A stretch of 64,000 nucleotides of DNA from Ornithinimicrobium sufpigmenti (GTDB lineage: Bacteria; Actinomycetota; Actinomycetes; Actinomycetales; Dermatophilaceae), in the NCBI RefSeq assembly GCF_004322775.1, contig NZ_CP036403.1, positions 1,240,001 to 1,304,000 on the forward strand. Direction: 5' to 3'. The notes under the pieces are model-generated. The model made no database searches, had not been told where the DNA came from, and saw only the letters and a list, made by a program, of their open reading frames with translations. This document shows positions 8,511-16,871 of the stretch, piece after piece. The position numbers and the translations under genes were made by a program. Position 1 is the stretch's first letter; each line of letters begins with the position of its first letter.

Positions 8511-8531
8511 TCGACCGCGTCGAGGGCGCGG

Positions 8532-9530
8532 TCAGCCGGCGGCGGTGCGCAGCTTGTCCAGCAGCGGCTCGGCGCACTCGGCCAGGAACTGGTCCTGGCT
8601 CTCGCCACCGACCTGCACCAGGGCGATGTCCGTGAAGCCCGCCTCCCAGTAGGGCTTGACCGCCTCGACGATCGCGTCGAGGTCGGGCCCGCAGGGAATC
8701 TGCTCGGCCACGTCCTCGGGGCGGACGAACTGGGTCGCTCCCGCGAAACCGGCCGTCGTCGGCAGGTCGGCGTTGACGGCCCAGCCGCCGGCGAACCAGC
8801 GGAACTGCTCGTGCGCCCGCTCGACCGCCCGCTGCTCGTCCGGGTCCCAGCAGATCGGGATCTGCCCGATCGCGCGGGCCGGACCGCCCTGACCGATCCG
8901 CGGGGCGCCGTCCGTGGCGTTCCACTGCTCGAAGTACTCGCTGGAGGGCTCGGTCGCGATGAGGTGGTCGGCCAGCGGCGCGAACCTGGCGATGGCCTCC
9001 TCACCGCCGACGGCGACGGCGATCTCGACCCCATCCTCGGGCAGGTCCCAGACCCGGGCCGAGGGCACGTCGAAGTACTCACCCCGGTGCTCGACCAGGT
9101 CGCCGGTGTGCAGGGCCCGGATGACCTCGATGGCCTCCGCGAGCATCTCCTGGCGGGTGCCGACGGTCGGCCACCCCTGGCCCACGACGTGCTCGTTGAG
9201 GTTCTCCCCGCTCCCCAGGCCCAGGGTGAACCGGCCGTCGGCCAGGATCTGCAGCGTGGCCGCCTTCTGCGCCACCACGGCAGGGTGGTAGCGCATGGTC
9301 GGGCAGGTCACGTAGGTCATCAGCCCCACCCGCTGCGTGGCGTGCGCGACCGCGCCAAGCACCGTCCAGGCGTAGGGGGAGTGGCCCTGGGCCGAGAGCC
9401 AGGGGAAGTAGTGGTCGCTGCTCACCTCGAAGTCGAAGCCGGCCTCCTCGGCGGCGACGGCGAAGCGCACCAGCTCCTTGGGGCCGGCCTGCTCGGTCAT
9501 CAGGGTGTAGCCGAAACGGATGTCAGTCAT
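8532..9530 (-). CDS. F420-dependent LLM-class oxidoreductase (Fgd-like)
   Basis: The 332-residue TIM-barrel protein belongs to the luciferase-like monooxygenase superfamily. Its start (RFGYTLMTEQAGPKELVRFAVAAEEAGFD), the SSDHYFPW loop, GLMTYVTCPTMRYHPAVVAQ and LGLGSGENLNEHVVG match the F420-dependent glucose-6-phosphate dehydrogenase-like group. These enzymes move hydride between substrate and coenzyme F420 in the cytoplasm. True glucose-6-phosphate dehydrogenase activity cannot be concluded; many paralogues have unknown substrates. ATG 9530 has GGAG at good spacing. It is convergent with the small zinc-ribbon gene. Confidence 0.85.
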   Translation of the reverse strand: MTDIRFGYTLMTEQAGPKELVRFAVAAEEAGFDFEVSSDHYFPWLSAQGHSPYAWTVLGAVAHATQRVGLMTYVTCPTMRYHPAVVAQKAATLQILADGRFTLGLGSGENLNEHVVGQGWPTVGTRQEMLAEAIEVIRALHTGDLVEHRGEYFDVPSARVWDLPEDGVEIAVAVGGEEAIARFAPLADHLIATEPSSEYFEQWNATDGAPRIGQGGPARAIGQIPICWDPDEQRAVERAHEQFRWFAGGWAVNADLPTTAGFAGATQFVRPEDVAEQIPCGPDLDAIVEAVKPYWEAGFTDIALVQVGGESQDQFLAECAEPLLDKLRTAAG

Positions 9531-9595
9531 GGCTCCATCGTGGCGGGATCACCGGGGTGCTGCGCGTCCAAGACGTCATTCCGCACCACGTCGCG

Positions 9596-11674
9596 TCAAC
9601 CGAGCAGCAGGACGGTGAGGCCAGCCGCGACGAGCGCCAGCAGCCCCGCGACGGCGGCGTGCAGGCGCGAGGTGCGGGCCAGCACACCCACGAACTCGCG
9701 GAGCACGGCCGCGGGGAAGTAGTAGCGGGCGGTGGGGGCCCCGACCACGTCCGCCACGACGCCGACCTCGCGGGCGATGATCCCGGCCCGGAAGGCGTGG
9801 AAGTCGTTAGTCACCACGACCACCACCTCACCGAGCCCCTTGTCGTGCAGCAGCTGGCGGGAGAGCACGAGGTTCTCCTCGGTCGTCCGTGAGGCGGTCT
9901 CCGCCAGGACGCGCTCCGCCGGGGCGCCGTGCTCGACGGCATACCGGGCCATCGCCGTCCCCTCCGGCATCGTCTCGTCCGGCCCCTGGCCACCGGAGCA
10001 GACGAGCACGGTGGGGGCGCCGGGGTCCCGCGCCAGCTGCTCGTGCAGGACCTCGATCCCGCGGTCGACCCGGGCAGCCAGCAGCGGCGGCACCCGGTCG
10101 TCGAAGACTCGCGAGCCGAGCACGACGACCGCGTCGACCGGCCCGTCGGGCCGACGGCGGGCGTACCACTGGCCGTAGACCAGGAAGGGGACGAAGAGGA
10201 GACCCAGGTAGCCGCTCACCGCCAGCACCGCCACCGCGAGCGCCGCCCACCACCGGGACCCGACCAGGATGCTGACCACCACGGCCACCGGGACCGCGAC
10301 GGCGGCCGCGGCGGTGACCAGCGGCAGCACGGTGAGCGCACCGAGACCCTCGCGCCGCACGGTCACCACGCCGTTGACGACCAGGTAGGGGACGACGGCC
10401 AGCGTCGCCAGGACGAGGACGAGCAGGCCGAGGAGCCCGACGCCGGCCCCGACGCCCGGCGCCACCTGCGCCAGGGCGGCGAACGCGGCGTAGCCCAGGT
10501 AGGCGACCGTGACCACGGCGAGCACGGCCACGGTCAGGCTGCGGGGGTCCACGCCGCGCGCCCGGCTGACGGTCGAGCCGGGGTCGCGCGAGTCCACGAC
10601 CGTGAGGCCCGCGACGTAGCCCGACAGGCCGCGCGGGTGCCGCAGCAGGACCACCGCCCCCGCGAGGACCAGCCAGGCGTGGGCGAGCACCCCCAGGGCG
10701 TCCTGCCGCAGCAGCGACCCCGCGGAGAGGAGGAGGAAGTAGGCACCGGACCCGCTGGCCCACCGCAGCAGCAGGGCGCGCACGTCCGGCGCGCTGCCGT
10801 CCTCAGTCACCGGACGGACGTAGGTGAGCAGCTGGCCCGGGGTGGCCCCGCGGGTCAGGCGGGGGACGAGCAGCAGGAGGACCAGGGAGACGCCGAGCAG
10901 GACGCCGCCGTAGAGGCGGTCGTAGGCAGGGTCCGGTCCGAGCCAGCCGCGGTGGCGGGCCACCAGGGCGAGGCCGACGTAGAGCACGAGCGCCGGCACG
11001 TGCACCGCGGCGACGTCGACCGCCATCCCCACCAGACGCCGGCCGCGCCCCACCACCCGCGCCTGCGCGACCGGCACGGTGCCCTGCCCGGGGATCCGGC
11101 GCAGGAGCGGTGCCAGCAGCAGGCCGAGGGTGGCCCCCAGCGTGTTCGTCAGCAGGTCGTCGACGTCGAAGATCCGGTAGGCGCAGGGGTAAAGGCCCCA
11201 GACGCCGGTCAGCTGGGTCAGCTCGACCAGCAGCGAGGTGCCTGCCGCGGCGAGCACCACCACCCAGGCGGGCCGGCGGGGCGCGAGCAGGTGCCGCACC
11301 AGCATGCCGAAGGGCACGAAGAGCGCGACGTTGGCGACCAGCTGCACCAGCGCGGGGTCGCGCAGCCCGTGGGTCGCGACGTCGACGTCGCCCAGCGAGG
11401 CCAGGGGGAGGAGCTGGACGGGGGCGTCGCCCGCGCACTCCAGCGTTGCCGGGTCGGGCAGCGGGACGATCGTGTAGGTCCACAGCGCCGTGGCGTAGAC
11501 CACCGCCGCGGCGACGACCACGGCGTGCCCGGGGCTCAGCGTCCCCCGGCGGCGGTAGCTCCACCCCACGTACGGCACGAAGAGGACCGGCAGGAGGAGC
11601 CCGCCGAGCAGCACGGCGAGCACCGCCGACGCGCTGAACCCGGACACCCGGCCAGCGTAGGTCCCCGGCGGCAC
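9596..11674 (-). CDS. VanZ-RDD-DUF218 (YdcF) fusion membrane protein
   Basis: The 692-residue integral membrane protein combines three families normally encoded separately. Residues about 20-195 are VanZ-like (LVQLVANVALFVPFGMLVRHL; LVELTQLTGVWGLYPCAYRIFDVDDLLTNTLGA). About 210-370 resemble an RDD domain (LARHRGWL, TRGATPGQLLTYVRPV). After further membrane helices, residues about 525-650 are a DUF218/YdcF-SanA domain (DAVVVLGSRVFDDRVPPLLAARVDRG, LVCSGGQGPDETMPEG, ASRTTEENLVLS, VTNDFHAFRAGIIAR). The last family is linked to envelope biogenesis or vancomycin sensitivity. GTG 11674 or GTG 11647 may be the start; neither has a clear Shine-Dalgarno site. Confidence 0.85.
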   Translation of the reverse strand: MPPGTYAGRVSGFSASAVLAVLLGGLLLPVLFVPYVGWSYRRRGTLSPGHAVVVAAAVVYATALWTYTIVPLPDPATLECAGDAPVQLLPLASLGDVDVATHGLRDPALVQLVANVALFVPFGMLVRHLLAPRRPAWVVVLAAAGTSLLVELTQLTGVWGLYPCAYRIFDVDDLLTNTLGATLGLLLAPLLRRIPGQGTVPVAQARVVGRGRRLVGMAVDVAAVHVPALVLYVGLALVARHRGWLGPDPAYDRLYGGVLLGVSLVLLLLVPRLTRGATPGQLLTYVRPVTEDGSAPDVRALLLRWASGSGAYFLLLSAGSLLRQDALGVLAHAWLVLAGAVVLLRHPRGLSGYVAGLTVVDSRDPGSTVSRARGVDPRSLTVAVLAVVTVAYLGYAAFAALAQVAPGVGAGVGLLGLLVLVLATLAVVPYLVVNGVVTVRREGLGALTVLPLVTAAAAVAVPVAVVVSILVGSRWWAALAVAVLAVSGYLGLLFVPFLVYGQWYARRRPDGPVDAVVVLGSRVFDDRVPPLLAARVDRGIEVLHEQLARDPGAPTVLVCSGGQGPDETMPEGTAMARYAVEHGAPAERVLAETASRTTEENLVLSRQLLHDKGLGEVVVVVTNDFHAFRAGIIAREVGVVADVVGAPTARYYFPAAVLREFVGVLARTSRLHAAVAGLLALVAAGLTVLLLG

Positions 11675-11756
11675 GCGTGCGGCAGGATGACCGCGTGAAC
11701 GCCGGACCAGCTTCGACCACCGAGAGCCGCGACCGCCGGCGGGGCGGGCGGGCCGC

Positions 11757-12950
11757 GTGACCCATCGCGAGCACGGGCACGCCCGCGGCAGCGCCGCGTA
11801 CCGGCGCCTCCTGGCGGCCCTCCTGTGCGCCGGGGTGGCGACCTTCGCCCAGCTCTACTCCCCGCAGGGCGTCCTGCCGCAGATCGCTGCCGACCTCGGC
11901 ACCACCGCCGACCGGGCCGCGCTGACCGTCTCGGCCGCGACCCTCGGGCTGGCGCTCGCCGTCGTGCCCTGGTCGTTCGTCGGCGACCGCTTCGGCCGGC
12001 TGCGGTCGATGGTGGTGGCCGTCGTGGGCGCCACCGTGCTGGGGCTGGTGTCGGCGTGGGCGCCGACCTTCGAGGCCGTGCTGGTGCTGCGGTTCCTCGA
12101 GGGCGCGGCCCTCGGCGGCGTGCCGGCGCTGGCGATGGCCTACCTCAACGAGGAGGTCCACGAGCGGTCGGCGGCCGTGGCAGCGGGGTGGTTCGTCGGC
12201 GGGACGACGATCGGTGGGCTGCTCGGCCGGGTTGTGGCCACCCCGGTGGCGGACGTCACCTCGTGGCGCGTCGGCATGACGACCGTGTCGGCCATGGCGG
12301 CGCTCGCCGCGGTCGCCTTCGTCGTGCTCGCGCCACGCGAGCGCCGGTTCGTGGCGGTCCGCGGTGTCGGGGTGCTCGCCCAGACCAGACGGGTGCTCGT
12401 CAACCTCCAGGACCGCGCGCTGGTCGGCCTCTACCTGTCCGCGTTCCTGCTGATGGGCGGCTTCGTCGCGGTCTACAACTACCTCGGCTTCCGCCTCGTG
12501 CAGGCGCCCTACCTGCTGCCCGGGTGGGCGGTCGGGCTCATCTTCCTCGCGTACCTGGCCGGCACGGTCTCGGCCCCCCGCGCCGGTGAGCTCGCCGCAC
12601 GGCACGGGAGGTATGCCGTGCTCGTCGCCAGCGTGCTCGTCATGATCGCCGGTCTTCTCCTCACGCTGGCCGGGCCGCTGTGGCTGGTGCTGACCGGTCT
12701 CCTCGTCCTCACGGGCGGCTTCTTCGGCGCACACTCGATCGCGTCCGGCTGGGCCGGTGCCCGGGCGGTGACGGCCCGTGGGCAGTCGACCGGCCTCTAC
12801 AACCTGGCCTACTACGGCGGCTCGAGCGTGCTCGGCTGGGCGGGTGGCCTGGCCTACGAGGCCGTGGGATGGGGCGGGGTGGTGGCCTTCGTGGCGGCGG
12901 CGGCCACGGCGACGCTGGTGGTCCAGCACGTGCTGGTGCGCGAGCGGTAG
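11757..12950 (+). CDS. MFS transporter, probable drug/sugar exporter
   Basis: The 397-residue protein has the twelve hydrophobic segments of the major facilitator superfamily. It shows the cytoplasmic loop 2-3 signature GDRFGRLRSM and the exporter-type stretch GAALGGVPALAMAYLNEEV, and resembles YnfM/arabinose-efflux-type permeases (start LYSPQGVLPQIAADLGTTADRAALTVSAATLGLA). The substrate is unknown. The GTG start follows a G-rich Shine-Dalgarno-like tract. It is divergent from the VanZ fusion gene across 82 bp and convergent with the ROK regulator. Confidence 0.88.
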   Translation: MTHREHGHARGSAAYRRLLAALLCAGVATFAQLYSPQGVLPQIAADLGTTADRAALTVSAATLGLALAVVPWSFVGDRFGRLRSMVVAVVGATVLGLVSAWAPTFEAVLVLRFLEGAALGGVPALAMAYLNEEVHERSAAVAAGWFVGGTTIGGLLGRVVATPVADVTSWRVGMTTVSAMAALAAVAFVVLAPRERRFVAVRGVGVLAQTRRVLVNLQDRALVGLYLSAFLLMGGFVAVYNYLGFRLVQAPYLLPGWAVGLIFLAYLAGTVSAPRAGELAARHGRYAVLVASVLVMIAGLLLTLAGPLWLVLTGLLVLTGGFFGAHSIASGWAGARAVTARGQSTGLYNLAYYGGSSVLGWAGGLAYEAVGWGGVVAFVAAAATATLVVQHVLVRER

Positions 12951-12988
12951 GTCGGCCGCCAGGACGCGGGGACCCGGGCTCGTCCCAG

Positions 12989-13021
12989 GCCGGGGCTCCA
13001 GACCCGGACCCAGACCCCGGC
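12989..13021. terminator. GC-rich inverted repeat between convergent genes
   Basis: GCCGGGG (12989-12995) pairs with CCCCGGC (13015-13021) around a 19-base loop with further partial pairing. It lies in the 71 bp between the stops of the MFS gene (+) and the ROK gene (-), where a bidirectional terminator is expected. There is no T-run, as is common in actinobacteria, so the call rests on pairing and position. Confidence 0.4.
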
Positions 13022-14197
13022 TCAGGCCGAAGCCACCCTCGCGCTCGCCGCCTCGATCGCCTCGGGCGACAGCGCGTGGTCGATGGCCAGGAACGCCGCG
13101 CCGAGGACACCGGCGTGCGCCCCCGCGCGGGAGGCGACGACCTGCAGGTGCTGGGTGGCGAGGGGCAGGGAGCGCTGGTAGACGACCTCGCGGATGCCGG
13201 CCAGCAGGTGCTCGCCGGCGTCGGCCAGGCGCCCGCCGATGACGACGAACGAGGGGTTGAGCAAATTGACGGAGGTGGCGACCACCTCGCCGATGTCGCG
13301 GCCGGCCTGGCGCACGACCTGCAACGCCGCGCGGTCGCCCTGGCGGACCAGGTCGATGACGTCCTGCGTGGTCGCCGCCCCCACCTCGAGCTCCTGCAGG
13401 CTCGCCGCGAGCGCGGGGCCGGCCGCGACCGCCTCGAGGCAGCCCTCGTTGCCGCAGCGGCACAGCACCCCGTCGGCCCGCGCCACCCGCACGTGCCCGA
13501 GGTCGCCGGCCGTCCCCTGGGCGCCGCGCTGCAGCTGGTTGCCGGAGATGATGCCCGCGCCGATGCCGGTCGCCACCTTGAGGAAGATCAGGTCGGGGAC
13601 GTCGGGCAGGTGGGTCCGCTGCTCGCCCAGCGCCATGATGTTGACGTCGTTGTCGATGAGCACCGGCACGGGGAAGGTGCGCTGCAGGTGGGCCGGCACG
13701 TCATACCGGTCCCAGCCCGGCATGATCGGTGGGTTGATCGGGCGGCCGGTGGAGTGCTCGACCGGGCCGGGGAGGCCGATCCCCATCGCGATGAGGTCGC
13801 TCACCGGCCGCTTCGTCCGCCTCAGGAGGCCCTCGACCGCGGCGGCGACCCAGGCCAGCACGACGTCGGGCCCGTCCGCGATGTCCAGCGCCTCACGCGT
13901 CTCACCGAGGACCGTGCCGGACAGGTCGGTCAGGGCGGCGACGGCGTGCGTGGCCCCGAGGTCGACGGCGGCCACGACCCGTGCAGACGGGTTCATCGCG
14001 AAGAGGGACGGGGGCCGTCCGCCCGTCGACCGCGCATCGCCGTGCGGGACGACCAGGCCCAGCCGCATCAGCACCTCCACCCGCGCGGCGACGGTCGACC
14101 GCGCCAGCCCCATGGCCTCGGCCAGCTGCGCCTTCGTCCGCGGGCGGCCGTCGCGCAGGAGCTCGAACACGTCGCTGGTCTGCACGGCCGCAGTCAA
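13022..14197 (-). CDS. ROK-family transcriptional repressor
   Basis: The 391-residue protein has an N-terminal winged helix-turn-helix (DVFELLRDGRPRTKAQLAEAMGLARSTVAARV) and a ROK sugar-binding domain (VDLGATHAVAAL, catalytic-like D in LIDNDVNIMALGEQ). The ROK zinc signature CRCGNEGCLEAVA is intact. It is transcribed away from the RbsA-type ABC operon and most likely represses it until the cognate sugar or its phosphate binds. TTG 14197 is the longest start; GTG 14185 is possible. No Shine-Dalgarno is visible, but a -10-like CTAAGT lies at 14207-14212 on the minus strand, so the message may be leaderless. Confidence 0.88.
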   Translation of the reverse strand: MTAAVQTSDVFELLRDGRPRTKAQLAEAMGLARSTVAARVEVLMRLGLVVPHGDARSTGGRPPSLFAMNPSARVVAAVDLGATHAVAALTDLSGTVLGETREALDIADGPDVVLAWVAAAVEGLLRRTKRPVSDLIAMGIGLPGPVEHSTGRPINPPIMPGWDRYDVPAHLQRTFPVPVLIDNDVNIMALGEQRTHLPDVPDLIFLKVATGIGAGIISGNQLQRGAQGTAGDLGHVRVARADGVLCRCGNEGCLEAVAAGPALAASLQELEVGAATTQDVIDLVRQGDRAALQVVRQAGRDIGEVVATSVNLLNPSFVVIGGRLADAGEHLLAGIREVVYQRSLPLATQHLQVVASRAGAHAGVLGAAFLAIDHALSPEAIEAASARVASA

Positions 14198-14243
14198 CCA
14201 CGCAGCACTTAGTCACGTCTAGTTCTCAACTTCTGCATGTCGC

Positions 14244-14280
14244 TCGACAAAAGTGGTCGAAGCGTGCCATAGTCGCTGCC
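14244..14280 (+). promoter_or_regulatory. Leaderless promoter with palindromic operator, sugar locus 1
   Basis: TCGACA (14244-14249, five of six matches to TTGACA) and CATAGT (14268-14273) are 18 bp apart. The GTG start of the ABC gene follows seven bases after the -10 box, so the transcript is probably leaderless. The inverted repeat TCGAC-N7-GTCGA (14244-14260) covers the -35 box, a natural site for the divergent ROK repressor. All from sequence; binding is inferred. Confidence 0.55.
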
Positions 14281-15831
14281 GTGACGAACGATGACGCCGT
14301 CGCTCCCGACGCTGCACCCCGGTCCGTGACCACGGGGTCCCCTGCCGTGCTGCGCGCACGCGGCCTCACCAAGCGCTTCTTCGGCAACGCCGTGCTCCAG
14401 GACGTCGACCTGGACCTGCACCCGGGCCAGGTCCACGGCCTCGTCGGCGAGAACGGCGCCGGCAAGTCCACGCTGATGAAGCTGCTGGCGGGCGTGCACC
14501 ACCCCGACGGCGGCACCATCGAGATGCTGGGCCAGACCCGCTCCTTCAGCCACCCGGTCCAGGCCCAGGAGGCGGGCCTCTCGACCGTCTTCCAGGAGTT
14601 CAACCTCCTGCCGGACCGCACCGTCGCCGAGAACATCTACCTCGGCCGCGAGCCCCGCAGCGGGCTGCTCGTCGACACCGCGCGCATGCAGCGTGACACC
14701 GCCGACCTCCTCGACGGCCTCGGGGTGACGGGCCTGGCGCCGAGCCGGACCGTGCGCTCGCTCTCGGTCGCCGAGCAGCAGATCGTGGAGATCGCCAAGG
14801 CGGTCAGCTACGACGCCCGGATCATCTCGATGGACGAGCCCACCGCAGCCCTCGCCGGGCACGAGGTCGACCTGCTCTACCGCATCATCGAGCGCCTCCT
14901 CGAGCGGGACGTCGCGATCCTGTACGTCTCCCACCGGCTGAAGGAGATCTTCGACCTCTGCGACACCATCACCGTCCTCAAGGACGGCCGCCAGGTCGCT
15001 ACCCGACCGGCCGCCGAGCTCGACGAGGCCACCCTCGTGCGGCTCATGGTCGGCCGCCCTATCTCCTCCTTCTTCCCCGACCCGCTCCCCGGCACCACCC
15101 TGGGGGAGGAGCTGCTCACCCTCAGCGGGGCGGGCAACGGGTATGTGGACGGCGTGGACCTCAGCGTGCGCGCTGGTGAGATCGTGGGTCTGGCGGGGCT
15201 GCAGGGCTCGGGTCGCACCGAGCTCGTCGAGAGCATCTTCGGCGTCCACCCCTTCACCCGCGGCACGATGACGCTGCGCGGGCGGACGGTGCGCACCACC
15301 TCCCCCCGCCAGGCGATCCGCCAGGGCCTGGCCCTGGTGACCGAGGACCGCAAGGCCAAGGGGCTGGCGCTCAACCAGTCCATCCTCGACAACGCCCTCG
15401 GCGTGGTCCGCGCGGTGCTGCCCGGGCGGGCCGCCCGCACCCGCGCCGACATGCCCGGGATCCTGTCCTCCCTGGAGGTCGCCGCCCGCTCGCTCGGGCA
15501 GGAGGTGCAGTTCCTCTCCGGCGGCAACCAGCAGAAGGTCGTCCTCGCGCGCTGGCTCAGCACCGACCCGGCGGTCATCCTCATGGACGAGCCGACCCGC
15601 GGCATCGACGTCGGCGCCAAGCACGCTATCTACGAGCTGCTGCGCCAGCTCGCCCACCGCGGCGTCGGCGTGCTCATGGTCTCCAGCGAGCTGCCCGAGG
15701 TCATCGGACTGTCCGACCGGATCCTCGTCATGCGCGACGGCCGGCTCGCCGGGGAGCTGCCCGCGGGCAGCTCCGAGGAGGACGTCATCGCCCTCGGCAC
15801 CGGCGTCGGCGAGGAGGTGCGGAGCGCATGA
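14281..15831 (+). CDS. Sugar ABC importer ATPase, RbsA/XylG type
   Basis: The 516-residue protein has two ABC domains in one chain, the hallmark of carbohydrate uptake family 2. The first has Walker A GENGAGKST (56-64), signature SVAEQQIVEIAKA and Walker B IISMDEPTAAL. The second has a degenerate P-loop GLQGSGRTELVE, signature LSGGNQQKVVLARWL and Walker B MDEPTRGIDVG. This asymmetry is usual in the family. It powers import through the two permeases encoded next. GTG 14281 is chosen because a -10 box lies seven bases upstream; the open frame further left lacks any start signal. The stop overlaps the first permease start as ATGA. Confidence 0.92.
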   Translation: MTNDDAVAPDAAPRSVTTGSPAVLRARGLTKRFFGNAVLQDVDLDLHPGQVHGLVGENGAGKSTLMKLLAGVHHPDGGTIEMLGQTRSFSHPVQAQEAGLSTVFQEFNLLPDRTVAENIYLGREPRSGLLVDTARMQRDTADLLDGLGVTGLAPSRTVRSLSVAEQQIVEIAKAVSYDARIISMDEPTAALAGHEVDLLYRIIERLLERDVAILYVSHRLKEIFDLCDTITVLKDGRQVATRPAAELDEATLVRLMVGRPISSFFPDPLPGTTLGEELLTLSGAGNGYVDGVDLSVRAGEIVGLAGLQGSGRTELVESIFGVHPFTRGTMTLRGRTVRTTSPRQAIRQGLALVTEDRKAKGLALNQSILDNALGVVRAVLPGRAARTRADMPGILSSLEVAARSLGQEVQFLSGGNQQKVVLARWLSTDPAVILMDEPTRGIDVGAKHAIYELLRQLAHRGVGVLMVSSELPEVIGLSDRILVMRDGRLAGELPAGSSEEDVIALGTGVGEEVRSA

Positions 15832-16871
15832 GCACCCTCACGCACCGCTCGCGCCCCACGCGCGCGCCGATCACCTCGACGACTATCGTCCTCATCGTGC
15901 TGGCGCTCGCGCTCGTCGCCGGCGCGATCCTCACCGCCACCGCCGGGCGCAACTTCTTCAGCCCCGGCAACATCTCGGCGATCCTCACCGGCACCAGCAT
16001 CCTGGGGTTCGTCGCCATCGGGCAGACCTTGGTCATCCTCGGCGGCAGCCTCGACCTCTCGGTGCCCTACGTCGTCAGCCTCAGCAGCCTCGTCGCCGGC
16101 GTCACCATGGCCGGCCAGACCGGCAACATCGCGCTCGCGGTCGTGCTCGCCCTGGGCGTCTCCGCGCTGATCGGGCTGGTCAACGGGCTGGTGGTCAGCG
16201 TGCTCCATGTCCACGGCTTCATCGCCACGCTGGGCATGGGCCTGATCCTCGCCGGCTACCTGGGCAGCAACTACAAGGGCTCCGCCGGGTCCGCGCCCCG
16301 CGACTTCCGCCTCATCGGCGCCACCAACATCGGCCCGGTCCCGGTCTCGACCCTCATCATGCTGGGCTGCGCGGTCCTGGTCATCCTGCTCCTGCGCCGC
16401 ACCCGCGTCGGCCACCACCTGTATGCCGTGGGCGGCAACCCGCAGGTCGCCCGGCTCAGCGGTCTGCGCACCGCGCCGCCGGTGATCCTGGCCCACGTCC
16501 TGTGCTCGATGCTGGCCGGCATGGCCGGGCTGCTGCTGCTGGCGCGACTGTCCGTCGGCAGCCCCACCATCGGCAGCCAGGGCGGCTACGACCTCATGTC
16601 GATCGCCGCGGTCGTCCTGGGCGGCACCGTCCTGGCCGGCGGCAAGGGCAACGTCCTGGGCACCCTCGGCGGCGTGGCCATCTTCGCGGTCATGGACAAC
16701 GTGATGGGCGTGCTGGAGGTCAACTCCTTCCTGCGCGACGTCGTCCGGGGCCTGGTCATCGTCCTCGCCGTCGCCGTCTACGCCCGCCGCAACATGGACC
16801 GGCGACCGGCCCGCTTCGGCACTGACCGCACCGGCGCCGCCGACCGCCGCGTCACGGAGGAGGTCGCGTGA
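15828..16871 (+). CDS. Sugar ABC permease 1, RbsC type
   Basis: The 347-residue membrane protein has about nine to ten hydrophobic helices and the family motifs IGQTLVILGGSLDLSV, GLVNGLVVSVLHVHGFIATLGMG and GGYDLMSIAAVVLGGTVLAGGKGN of RbsC/XylH-type permeases. With the second permease it likely forms a heterodimeric channel for the two-domain ATPase. It overlaps both neighbours by four bases (ATGA on the left, GTGA on the right), so the import genes are translated as a coupled set. Confidence 0.92.
   Translation: MSTLTHRSRPTRAPITSTTIVLIVLALALVAGAILTATAGRNFFSPGNISAILTGTSILGFVAIGQTLVILGGSLDLSVPYVVSLSSLVAGVTMAGQTGNIALAVVLALGVSALIGLVNGLVVSVLHVHGFIATLGMGLILAGYLGSNYKGSAGSAPRDFRLIGATNIGPVPVSTLIMLGCAVLVILLLRRTRVGHHLYAVGGNPQVARLSGLRTAPPVILAHVLCSMLAGMAGLLLLARLSVGSPTIGSQGGYDLMSIAAVVLGGTVLAGGKGNVLGTLGGVAIFAVMDNVMGVLEVNSFLRDVVRGLVIVLAVAVYARRNMDRRPARFGTDRTGAADRRVTEEVA

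Noticed and set aside
10803-13463. 886-codon minus-strand open frame across the MFS and ROK region
   Set aside because: Low-complexity Arg/Pro/Gly translation antisense to two clear genes; typical high-GC shadow.
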